Both the position numbers and the translations under genes were made by a program. Below, piece by piece: positions 27,074 to 33,695 of a stretch of 54,872 nt of DNA; positions within the stretch are counted from its first letter, which is position 1; each line of letters starts with the position of its first letter. The DNA comes from Microvirga arsenatis (GTDB lineage Bacteria > Pseudomonadota > Alphaproteobacteria > Rhizobiales > Beijerinckiaceae), in NCBI RefSeq assembly GCF_009910705.1, contig NZ_JAAAXJ010000020.1:1-54872 (forward strand), in the 5' to 3' direction. A model generated the notes under the pieces. That model worked only from the letters and a program-made list of their open reading frames with translations. It had not been told where the DNA came from and made no database searches.

Positions 27074-27916
27074 TCAGTACGCCATGAACAGGGGCACGGG
27101 ACTCTGCTTGAGCAGTGACTGGGTGACGCCGCCGAACACCAGCTCGCGCAACCGCGAGTGGACGTAGCCGCCCATCACGATCATGTCGGCACGGGTTAAG
27201 GTGGCGTGACTGCGCAGCGTCTCGGCAACATCCCCTTCCTGGGCCGGCAGCGTCTGGACCTGCACGTTGACGCCGTGGCGGGTCAGGTGCGGCGCGATGT
27301 CAGCGCCGGTGACGCTGGCGGGCAGATCCTTCTCCCCCACCACGGCGACCACCTCCACGGTCTCAGCCGCCCGCAGGAACGGCAGGGCGTCGGCCGCCGC
27401 GCGGGCGGCGCGCCCGCTGCCGTCCCAGGCCACGATGATGCGCTTGGCATGGAAGACCTCCTGCCCGGGCGGGACGATGACGAGTGGGCGGCCGCTGTCC
27501 ATCAGCAGGGCATCGATCAGGCCCCGGTCGGGAGTGAGGGCTTCCGCCTCGGCGTCGACGACGGTGAGGTCATGCAGGCGGGCCTGAGCCCTGAAGATGG
27601 CGAGCAGTTCTGGATAGCTGAGATGCAGGGCTGCGGTGGAACAGACGACCCCTGACGCGTCTGCATCGCCCTGCGCGCTACGGGCAGCCGCCTCGGCGAG
27701 GGCATGAAGGCGCCGGTTCTCCTCGTCGACGAGGCCGGCCACGACCTTGCTGATCCCGGCGCTCGACAGGGCCAGCTTCAGGGATGCGGCTTGCACCGTG
27801 ACGTGGGCGCCCGCCTGCTGCGCCAGGGACAGGCCATAGCCTAGGGCAGAGGAGGTCTCGTCCGGACCGAACTCCTTCGTCAGGCCGATCAGCACGCTCT
27901 TGATGTTCCCGATCAT
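27074..27916 (-). CDS. Tandem universal stress protein (UspA family)
   Basis: 280 residues. The start at 27916 follows GGGAGGA. Two Usp domains are present; the second ends with GGYVHSRLRELVFGGVT, in which the second glycine of the nucleotide motif is replaced by valine, so ATP binding is doubtful. The protein ends SLLKQSPVPLFMAY, a typical Usp C-terminus. A FixK-like palindrome lies 71 bases upstream. It probably leads a transcript with the alcohol dehydrogenase (196 bases downstream) and perhaps the P-type ATPase. Confidence 0.85.
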   Translation of the reverse strand: MIGNIKSVLIGLTKEFGPDETSSALGYGLSLAQQAGAHVTVQAASLKLALSSAGISKVVAGLVDEENRRLHALAEAAARSAQGDADASGVVCSTAALHLSYPELLAIFRAQARLHDLTVVDAEAEALTPDRGLIDALLMDSGRPLVIVPPGQEVFHAKRIIVAWDGSGRAARAAADALPFLRAAETVEVVAVVGEKDLPASVTGADIAPHLTRHGVNVQVQTLPAQEGDVAETLRSHATLTRADMIVMGGYVHSRLRELVFGGVTQSLLKQSPVPLFMAY

Positions 27917-27986
27917 GGCGTTCCTCCCATATGCGGCCGTGGTCGTTTCCTTCAATGATATGGTAGACGCAGGTAGGAAGGCTGCA

Positions 27987-28000
27987 TTGATATGGCGCAA
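27987..28000. promoter_or_regulatory. FixK-like box upstream of the second usp gene
   Basis: TTGAT-ATGG-CGCAA has the same half-site pair (TTGAT and CGCAA) as the box between usp and phaC. It lies 71 bases before the ATG at 27916 on the minus strand. Confidence 0.45.
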
Positions 28001-28025
28001 AGCCGTGCGCGGCGCATGCCGTCCA

Positions 28026-28289
28026 ACCTCGTTCGATCGCTTCACCGGCGTGGTCCAGGTCGGAGACAGGCACCGCCCAGCCGAAACGTCTGGCTGCCCT
28101 GACATTCACCACCAGCAGGTACCCGGTCGGCTGCTCGATCGGCAAGTCGCCGGGGTGCGCGCCGTGGAGGATCTGGTCGACGAAGTAGGCCGCCCGCCGC
28201 ATCTGGGCATGGCCGTCGATGCCGTAGGTGAACACGGCACCGGCTTGGGCGAAGAGCGAGTAATCGGCCACGACCGGAAGGTCCGGCTC
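28026..28289 (-). pseudogene. C-terminal relic of an ABC-type substrate-binding protein
   Basis: Minus-strand sequence LPVVADYSLFAQAGAVFTYG, then AAYFVDQILHGAHPGDLPIE and QPTGYLLVVNVRAARRFG matches the C-terminal part of PF04392 substrate-binding proteins (DLPVEQP is typical). The N-terminal two thirds are missing. It ends just upstream of the Usp gene's control region. Confidence 0.6.
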
Positions 28290-28580
28290 TGTCATGGAAG
28301 CGGCCGGAAACGAGGTCCGTCGTCGTTCGCAGCAAGGACGGGACAGAAGCCCGCCTGTTCCCACGTCGGGATTACCCACAAGAGGAGTGTCGACGTCCTC
28401 GCCAATTGGGACGTAAGGCCCGATTCAATTGTGTGGGCTTCGGCCCGGCTCGTGCCCGATGATCAAGGTCAGGATCTGCCGTGGTCGCCGCAATTCAATT
28501 TAAACTGAGGCAATGCCTTCGGGAGCGAAGGTGTAGGCCAGGGTCTGCGCCGAACGATCGCCTGCTGGGCGCACCCTGGT
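28290..28580. other. Interval without recognisable gene
   Basis: No supported gene. The interval carries short repeats of CAATT but no clear hairpin or operator until the parD promoter region that begins at 28581. Confidence 0.4.
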
Positions 28581-28623
28581 TTGACAGTTTGCAGGACGTT
28601 CCTAGGTGTCACTCATTGACACC
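28581..28623 (+). promoter_or_regulatory. Promoter and palindromic operator for the parD-like gene
   Basis: A TTGACA at 28581-28586 is followed 16 bases later by TAGGTG as a possible -10. A perfect inverted repeat GGTGTCA-CTCAT-TGACACC (28605-28623) overlaps the -10 and ends 28 bases before the ATG at 28652. Ribbon-helix-helix antitoxins repress their own promoters through such palindromes. Confidence 0.45.
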
Positions 28624-28651
28624 GGCCCCCTCCTCCTCTTTCCCGGATTTC

Positions 28652-28843
28652 ATGAGAACCCGTAAGACACGAAACGTCTCGCTCACCCCTGAGCTGGAGG
28701 CCCTGGTCGACAACAAGGTTGCTTCCGGGCGCTACCGCAGCGCCAGCGAGGTGGTCCGCGCGGCGCTTCGCCTGCTCGACGAGAGGGAGCGCCGCATCGA
28801 GCAGATGAAGGGGGCGGCGACCCGAACATCTCATGCTGATTGA
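28652..28843 (+). CDS. ParD-family antitoxin, truncated, without toxin
   Basis: 63 residues beginning MRTRKTRNVSLTPELEALVD, followed by GRYRSASEVVRAALRLLDERE, the ribbon-helix-helix DNA-binding core of ParD/CopG proteins. Family members run to about 80-90 residues with a C-terminal toxin-neutralising helix. Here the match ends after ERRIEQMKG, and IS3 remnant sequence begins at about 28853. No ParE-like toxin lies downstream. It could still bind its palindromic operator, but neutralisation is unlikely. It is probably a remnant whose toxin was lost when the IS elements arrived. Confidence 0.7.
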   Translation: MRTRKTRNVSLTPELEALVDNKVASGRYRSASEVVRAALRLLDERERRIEQMKGAATRTSHAD

Positions 28844-28852
28844 GAGGCTCTT

Positions 28853-28969
28853 GGACGCTACGTGGACCATGTGATCGGCAGGTATGGCGTCTCGGAGCGG
28901 CTGGCCTGCCGGGTTCTGGGCCAGCATCGCTCCAAGCGTCGCAAGATCCCGAATTGGCCAGAGCTGATC
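28853..28969 (+). pseudogene. Fragment of an IS3-family orfB
   Basis: The plus strand reads GRYGVSERLACRVLGQHRSK followed by RRKIPNWPE, matching the N-terminus of IS3 OrfB, also seen in the element at 7.6 kb (CRVLGQHRSTQRKIP). Only about 40 codons remain. The IS256 copy is inserted shortly downstream. Confidence 0.65.
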
Positions 28970-29014
28970 CTCCAGCCGCTTGGCTGAGATCCGGCTGCTC
29001 ATGGAGCTTTCAGC

Positions 29015-30353
29015 GATTGTGTGCGTCAAGTTCTGCAAAGTGGGGCGGCCGGTCAGGCTGGCTAAGCGGCTTCGCGAAGAGTGCTTTTCTTGTGCTCCTT
29101 GAGATCCTCCATGTTGAGGTAGCGGTGGGCTTCCAGCCAGTTCTCGTGCGTCTCGACCGCCAGAGCCCGCACCAGCCGGCAGCATGAGGCGGCATTGGGG
29201 AAGATCCGCACCACGTAAGTGCGCCTCCTGATCTCCTCGTTCAGCCGCTCGAGCATGTTGGTGCTTTTCAGATGCTTGTGATGCTGACGCGGCAGCCGGT
29301 AGAAGGTCAGCGTCTCCTCGATCGTCTCCTCGGCCCAGGCGATTAGGCGCGGGTAGCGTCCCTCCCACTTGGCAATCCAGGCGGCCAGATCCCGCCGGGC
29401 TTCCTCGACCGAACGGCGGTCGTAGAGCCAGCGCAGCTCCTGCAGGCAATCATCATCGGCCTTGCGCGGCAGGTGATCGAGCGCATTCCGCAGGAAATGC
29501 ACATAGCACCTCTGGTAGGCCGCCTCACTCAGCACCTCGCGGATGGCCGCCCGCAGGCCGGCATGATCGTCGGCCACCACCAGCTCGACCCCGGAAAGCC
29601 CACGCTCGCGCAGGCCCTGGAGAAAGGTGCGCCACGAGGATTGGCTTTCCCGGTTGGCCATCTCGACGCCCAGGATCTGGCGCCGGCCGTCCCAGTCGAT
29701 GCCGACCGCAATCAGCACGGCTTGTGAGGCGACGATGCCGCCCTCGCGCACCTTTTCGTAGCGGGCATCCAGGATCAGATACGGGAACGGCTCCTCGAGC
29801 CTTCGGGAGGCGAACTGGGCCAGGCTCTCATCCAGGCGCTTGTTGATGGCCGAGATGGCGGAAGCCGAGAAGCTGTGGCCGCACAGCTCCTCGGTAATCG
29901 CCTTGACCTTGCGGGTAGACACACCCTGGACGTACATCTCGGCGAGCGTGGCTACCAGCGCCTGCTCGGAGCGCTGGTAGCGCTCGAACAGCTCGGTCGA
30001 GAAGCGCCCGTTGCGGTCCTGCGGCACGCGTAGCTCGAGCTTGCCAACCCGGGTCACCAGGGTGCGGGTATAGTAGCCCGAGCGGTAGCCCAGGCGAGCC
30101 GAGGTGCGCTCGCCCTTCTCAGCCTGGAGGGCATCGGTCATCTCGGCTTCGAGCATCTCCTGCATGACGGCGCGCACGATCTCGCGCAGCCCGTCCGGGC
30201 TCTGGCTGAGAAGGTCCTTGATGGCAGCGGCAGCAGGTTTATCCTTGGTGTTGGTCATGGTGGGGCTCCTCTCGGAGTGCGTGACGTTGAACATCACCAT
30301 CCTGCCATGACCGCCCCAATCAGGCGATTTGCAGAACCTTCACCACACTACTC
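29015..30353 (-). mobile_element. IS256-family insertion sequence with 8-bp target duplication
   Basis: The ends are imperfect inverted repeats: the left end is GATTGTGTGCGTCAAGTTCT followed by GCAAA, and the right end in reverse complement is AGTAGTGTGGTGAAGGTTCT followed by GCAAA. The flanking octamer CTTTCAGC occurs at 29007-29014 and again at 30354-30361, a perfect target-site duplication of the size IS256 makes. The element is about 1339 bp and carries one intact transposase, so it is probably a recent arrival. Confidence 0.9.
29062..30258 (-). CDS. IS256-family transposase
   Basis: 398 residues from the ATG at 30258, which has AGGAG seven bases before it. IS256 (Mutator-type) features are present: ARLGYRSGYYTRTLVTRVG, LRVPQDRNGRFSTELFERYQ, the first Asp region LILDARYEKVRE, VVADDHAGLRAAIREV with the second Asp, and the late STNMLERLNEEIRRRTYVV with the Glu. 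No frameshift or stop is seen, so the enzyme is probably active. It catalyses copy-out transposition. Confidence 0.9.
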   Translation of the reverse strand: MTNTKDKPAAAAIKDLLSQSPDGLREIVRAVMQEMLEAEMTDALQAEKGERTSARLGYRSGYYTRTLVTRVGKLELRVPQDRNGRFSTELFERYQRSEQALVATLAEMYVQGVSTRKVKAITEELCGHSFSASAISAINKRLDESLAQFASRRLEEPFPYLILDARYEKVREGGIVASQAVLIAVGIDWDGRRQILGVEMANRESQSSWRTFLQGLRERGLSGVELVVADDHAGLRAAIREVLSEAAYQRCYVHFLRNALDHLPRKADDDCLQELRWLYDRRSVEEARRDLAAWIAKWEGRYPRLIAWAEETIEETLTFYRLPRQHHKHLKSTNMLERLNEEIRRRTYVVRIFPNAASCCRLVRALAVETHENWLEAHRYLNMEDLKEHKKSTLREAA

Positions 30354-30388
30354 TTTCAGCAGCCGCTCACGGCCCGGCGGAAAACTTG

Positions 30389-30402
30389 TTGCGCTGAATC
30401 AA
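30389..30402. promoter_or_regulatory. FixK-like box upstream of the copper operon
   Basis: TTGCG-CTGA-ATCAA fits the relaxed FixK consensus. It lies 44 bases upstream of the copper-type -35 element and 28 bases from the IS256 target duplication. It may join the copper genes to the FixK regulon or be chance. Confidence 0.3.
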
Positions 30403-30446
30403 TCAGGTCCGTCAGCCACCATGGCACGATAGTTCCAAAATCTCCC

Positions 30447-30477
30447 TTGACCCTCCCATGATTGGAAGGTGCACAAC
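30447..30477 (+). promoter_or_regulatory. CueR/HmrR-type MerR-family promoter before the copper chaperone operon
   Basis: TTGACC at 30447 is the -35; overlapping it is the dyad ACCCTCC-CATGATT-GGAAGGT (30450-30470). The long spacer (about 19 bp) between -35 and -10 is the hallmark of MerR-activated promoters. The same ACC(T/C)TCC...GGAAGG pattern is known for CueR-type copper sites. No MerR-family gene lies in the window. Confidence 0.65.
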
Positions 30478-30511
30478 CATTCCGTCGTCAACGCCGAACG
30501 GAGTTCGTCCC

Positions 30512-30817
30512 ATGTGCGGATGCAGCGCCCACCAGTCCCAGCAAAGCCAGGCCGCCGAACGCGAGCCGACCGCCCTCGCCCTCAGGCTCGAGGACATGAC
30601 CTGCAGCCATTGCGCGGGAGCCATTACCAAGGCCGTCGAGGCCGGTCTGCGCGGCGTGAAGGTCGAGGCCGATCCAGCCTCGAAGCTCGTCCACGTCCGC
30701 GGCACTTCCGACCTAGCCGCGGTCCGGTCGCTGATCGCCGAAGCCGATTTCACCCCGAGCGCGGCCGGAGACCCTACCCGGGCGTTGGCGGACCATCGCC
30801 CGTTTTCACCGACGTGA
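30512..30817 (+). CDS. CopZ-like heavy-metal-associated domain protein
   Basis: 101 residues from the ATG at 30512 (GGAG nine bases upstream). After a Cys/His-rich start (MCGCSAHQ) comes an HMA domain, about residues 22-88, with the copper-binding motif MTCSHC and the family segments AITKAVEAGL and VRSLIAEADF. It would bind Cu+ in the cytoplasm and pass it to a P-type ATPase such as the CopA-type one at 38.1 kb. The short N-terminal MCGCSAH may be an extra metal site. It is the first gene after a CueR-type promoter and lies eight bases before the cupredoxin gene. Confidence 0.8.
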   Translation: MCGCSAHQSQQSQAAEREPTALALRLEDMTCSHCAGAITKAVEAGLRGVKVEADPASKLVHVRGTSDLAAVRSLIAEADFTPSAAGDPTRALADHRPFSPT

Positions 30818-30825
30818 GGAACACC

Positions 30826-31311
30826 ATGAGACCTGTATCGTTTCTTGCCTTCGCCACCGCCTTCACCGCCCTCTCCGCCTTCGGGGCCACCGCGGATCCT
30901 GGTCACTCCGGCCATGACCACGCCGAGGAAGCGGCCTATGGACGCCCCGGCGATCCCGCAAAGGGCGGCCGCGTCATCCAGGTCGTCATGAAGGAGACCG
31001 ACAGCGGCATGGCGTTCGCGCCGGAGCGCATCGAGGTCCGTCAGGGCGAGCAGATCCAGTTCGTCCTGCGCAACGGCGGCGAGCTCGACCACGAGCTCGT
31101 CATCGGCAGCGTCGAGGCCAACCGCCGGCACGCCGAGGAAATGGCGAGCCACCCGGACATGGCGCACGAGGATCCGAACGCCAAGCGCCTCGGCCCGAAG
31201 ACCTCCGGCGTGCTGCGCTGGCAGTTCACCCAGGCCGGGACGTTCGAGTATGCCTGCCTGATCCCCGGCCACCGCGAGGCCGGCATGGTCGGGACCGTGG
31301 TGGTGAAGTGA
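30826..31311 (+). CDS. Periplasmic cupredoxin (CopI/plastocyanin-like)
   Basis: 161 residues. A signal peptide covers about 1-23 (VSFLAFATAFTALSAFG). The mature N-terminus is His-rich (DPGHSGHDHAEEA). The C-terminal domain is a cupredoxin: His in LDHELVIG, then Cys, His and Met in YACLIPGHREAGMVG, the type 1 copper ligands. Related proteins (CopI) protect the periplasm against copper in Proteobacteria. It sits immediately after the CopZ-like gene and shares its CueR-type promoter. Confidence 0.85.
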   Translation: MRPVSFLAFATAFTALSAFGATADPGHSGHDHAEEAAYGRPGDPAKGGRVIQVVMKETDSGMAFAPERIEVRQGEQIQFVLRNGGELDHELVIGSVEANRRHAEEMASHPDMAHEDPNAKRLGPKTSGVLRWQFTQAGTFEYACLIPGHREAGMVGTVVVK

Positions 31312-31436
31312 GGGGAGTGGTTTGCCGTGGCGAACGAATCCGCCATACACGGCCCTGTGGCCTACAAAGACCCTAGAGGTAACCGTTTGGAAACCGGCCG
31401 CCCGTCAGATCATTACCTGATGTCAGGAGCGAATCG

Positions 31437-31901
31437 TTGAACACCTTGTGGACCCACTTCCGGCGCCTCGTCATGAGCCTGATGCTCGTGGCCGTGGCGT
31501 CGTTCGTGCTCCACAGCGGCGCGCTGGCGGGCCTGCACCAGCATGGGCAGGGCTCGCCCGACTGCGAGCAGATGGCCTCCGCCGGCACCGGGCATCAGCA
31601 TGGTCCCCAGGTTGCGGCGCACGTCCACCAGGCCGCGCACGATCATGGCGATGGGGTGGCCCATCACCATGCCAAGGCCAAGGCGGCGGATGGGGTCGCT
31701 TCCGACGACCGGCAGGCCGATGTCGGCCCTGAGGGCTCCTGCTGTGTCAGCACCTGCCCGTTTGCGATGGCTCCCTTGGGCTTGGCTGCCATCTCCGCGC
31801 CGATGGGCATCGCAGTCGCGCTCCTGCCCACATCCCAAAACGGCTCGGGCATGAGCCTTGACGGCCTCAAGCGCCCACCACGAACCCTCAGCATCGTGTA
31901 G
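31437..31901 (+). CDS. Histidine-rich membrane-anchored or exported protein of the copper island
   Basis: 154 residues from a TTG at 31437 with AGGAG eight bases before it; an ATG at 31473 is the alternative. The N-terminus is hydrophobic (VMSLMLVAVASFVLHSGALAG), probably a signal or anchor. The middle is rich in histidine (HQHG, GHQHG, HVHQAAHDHGDG, HHHAKAK), and the C-terminal part has CCVSTCPFAM followed by a second hydrophobic stretch. It resembles DUF2946-type copper-related proteins. It probably buffers copper in the periplasm (inference). Confidence 0.55.
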   Translation: MNTLWTHFRRLVMSLMLVAVASFVLHSGALAGLHQHGQGSPDCEQMASAGTGHQHGPQVAAHVHQAAHDHGDGVAHHHAKAKAADGVASDDRQADVGPEGSCCVSTCPFAMAPLGLAAISAPMGIAVALLPTSQNGSGMSLDGLKRPPRTLSIV

Positions 31902-31964
31902 CCAGCGACCGGCCCCGACGCCGCGTCGCTACCGACGCCGTGCTCATGATCCGGGGTTCTCCCA

Positions 31965-33686
31965 ATGCCTATCCGTACCAACGGCGCTCTGCGCCGCCTC
32001 CAAGCCATGCTGATCGGCCTGGGCCTTCTGACCACCATCGCCGCCGCGGTTGCCCACGAGGGACACGACCACGGCGCCCCGCCGCCCGCGGCGGTCACCA
32101 CCAACAATCCACGGGTCACCGCCCAGTCGGATGCCTACGAGCTCGTCGGCATTCTCCGCGGCGACCGCCTCGGGATCTACCTGGACCGCTTCACCTCGAA
32201 CGAGCCCGTGACCGACGCCAGGATCGCCGTCACCGTCGGCGGCAGCGAGGAGGTCCAGGCCGAGGCGGCCGACGACGACGGCACCTACACAGTGACATCG
32301 GCCAAGTTCGCCGGCGAAGGCCCGCTGGAACTCATCTTCGCGGTCACGGCCCCCAGCGGCGACGACCTGCTGATCGGCACGCTCCACTTGCCCGGCAAGC
32401 CCGTTGCCACGGCGCCTGCCCCGGCGCGTGGAACCCCGCTTCAGGTCCTGCAGAGCACACCCACGGTGAAGCTCGGCGGCATTGAGGTGTCCACACCCTA
32501 CATGATCGCCGGCGTCGCACTCGCGCTGGGCTTCCTGCTCGGCCTGGCGGCCCGGAGACGGAGGAAGCTGGTGCCCATGGCGGGCCTTGCCTTGGTCGCG
32601 CTCGTCGTCTCGACAGCCTATGCCTTCGCCCATGAGGGACACGACCATGGTGCCGATGCGGCGAAGGCCGCTCTCCCCGCGGGCGACACGCCGCGCCGTC
32701 TGCCCGACGGCACCGTGTTCGTGCCCAAGCCGAGCCAGCGCCTGCTCAACGTGCGCACAACGGTGACAAAGCCCGAGGAAGCGCAAAAGGCGGTGCGCCT
32801 GATCGGACGCGTCATCGCCGACCCGAACCGCTCCGGCCTGGTGCAAAGCATCAACGGCGGGCGCATCATCGCTCCCGAGAAAGGGCTCCCCCGCCTCGGG
32901 CAGACAGTCCGGAAGGGCGACGTGCTCGCCCTGGTCGAGCAGGCGGTGCCCCAGGCGGACCGCACCACGCTGTCCGAGCGCGTGGGCGAGATCGAGCAGG
33001 AGATCGCGGTCGCCGAGACCAGGCTCAAGCGCGTGCGCCAGCTCTCTGATCGCGGCGTCGCGCCGCCGAGCCAGGTCACGGATGCCGAGATCGAGCTGGA
33101 AGGCCTACGCCGCCGGCGTGAGATCGTGCGCCAGACTCGGATCGAGCCCGAGGTCCTGCGGGCGCCCATCGACGGCACCATCGCCGCGGCCCGGGTGGTT
33201 CCCGGCCAGGTGGTCGCCTCCCAGGACGTGATCTTCCAGATCGTCGACCCGCAGGGGCTCTGGGTCGAGGCGCTCGTCTACGGCGAGATCGATCCCGCCA
33301 AGATCACCGGCGCCAGCGCCACGGCCGTCGACGGCACGTCCCTGAAGCTCACGTTCCAAGGGTTCAGCAAGGCGCTCCAGCAGCAGGCCACCGTGGTGCA
33401 GTTCGCCGTCGAGAGCCCGCCCGGCAACCTGTCCGTCGGCTCGCCTGTTACGGTCTTCGCGCAGAACGGGGCTTCCGTCAGGGACATCATCATGCCCCGG
33501 GACGCGGTGGTGCGCGGAGCCAACGGCGAGGCGGTCGTGTGGCGCCACACGGATCCCGAGCGGTTCGAGGCGCGTCCCGTCCGGACCGAGCCCTTCGATG
33601 CCACCCGGCTCGTGGTCCGAGCCGGCGTCGCTGAGGGCGAGCGGATCGTGATCCGCGGCTCCGAACTCATCAACCAGATCCGGTGA
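31965..33686 (+). CDS. cusB: CusB-like RND efflux periplasmic adaptor with duplicated His-rich leader
   Basis: 573 residues. The N-terminal 165 residues form an extra module: a hydrophobic leader, the motif HEGHDHG near residue 31, then a beta-rich segment. A second hydrophobic helix (TPYMIAGVALALGFLLGLAA) and a third (LVPMAGLALVALVVSTAYAFA) follow, and HEGHDHG recurs near residue 223. Only after this comes the adaptor proper: VQSINGGRIIAPEKG, a coiled coil, RAPIDGTIAAARVVPGQVV and the beta-barrel. It would carry Cu+/Ag+ to CusA. The stop is nine bases before cusA. Confidence 0.8.
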   Translation: MPIRTNGALRRLQAMLIGLGLLTTIAAAVAHEGHDHGAPPPAAVTTNNPRVTAQSDAYELVGILRGDRLGIYLDRFTSNEPVTDARIAVTVGGSEEVQAEAADDDGTYTVTSAKFAGEGPLELIFAVTAPSGDDLLIGTLHLPGKPVATAPAPARGTPLQVLQSTPTVKLGGIEVSTPYMIAGVALALGFLLGLAARRRRKLVPMAGLALVALVVSTAYAFAHEGHDHGADAAKAALPAGDTPRRLPDGTVFVPKPSQRLLNVRTTVTKPEEAQKAVRLIGRVIADPNRSGLVQSINGGRIIAPEKGLPRLGQTVRKGDVLALVEQAVPQADRTTLSERVGEIEQEIAVAETRLKRVRQLSDRGVAPPSQVTDAEIELEGLRRRREIVRQTRIEPEVLRAPIDGTIAAARVVPGQVVASQDVIFQIVDPQGLWVEALVYGEIDPAKITGASATAVDGTSLKLTFQGFSKALQQQATVVQFAVESPPGNLSVGSPVTVFAQNGASVRDIIMPRDAVVRGANGEAVVWRHTDPERFEARPVRTEPFDATRLVVRAGVAEGERIVIRGSELINQIR

Positions 33687-33695
33687 GGCACGGCG

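Noticed and set aside
28460..28475. GATCAAGGTCAGGATC as a possible regulator box
   Set aside because: The half-sites face the wrong way for FixK/FNR and there is no gene close downstream.
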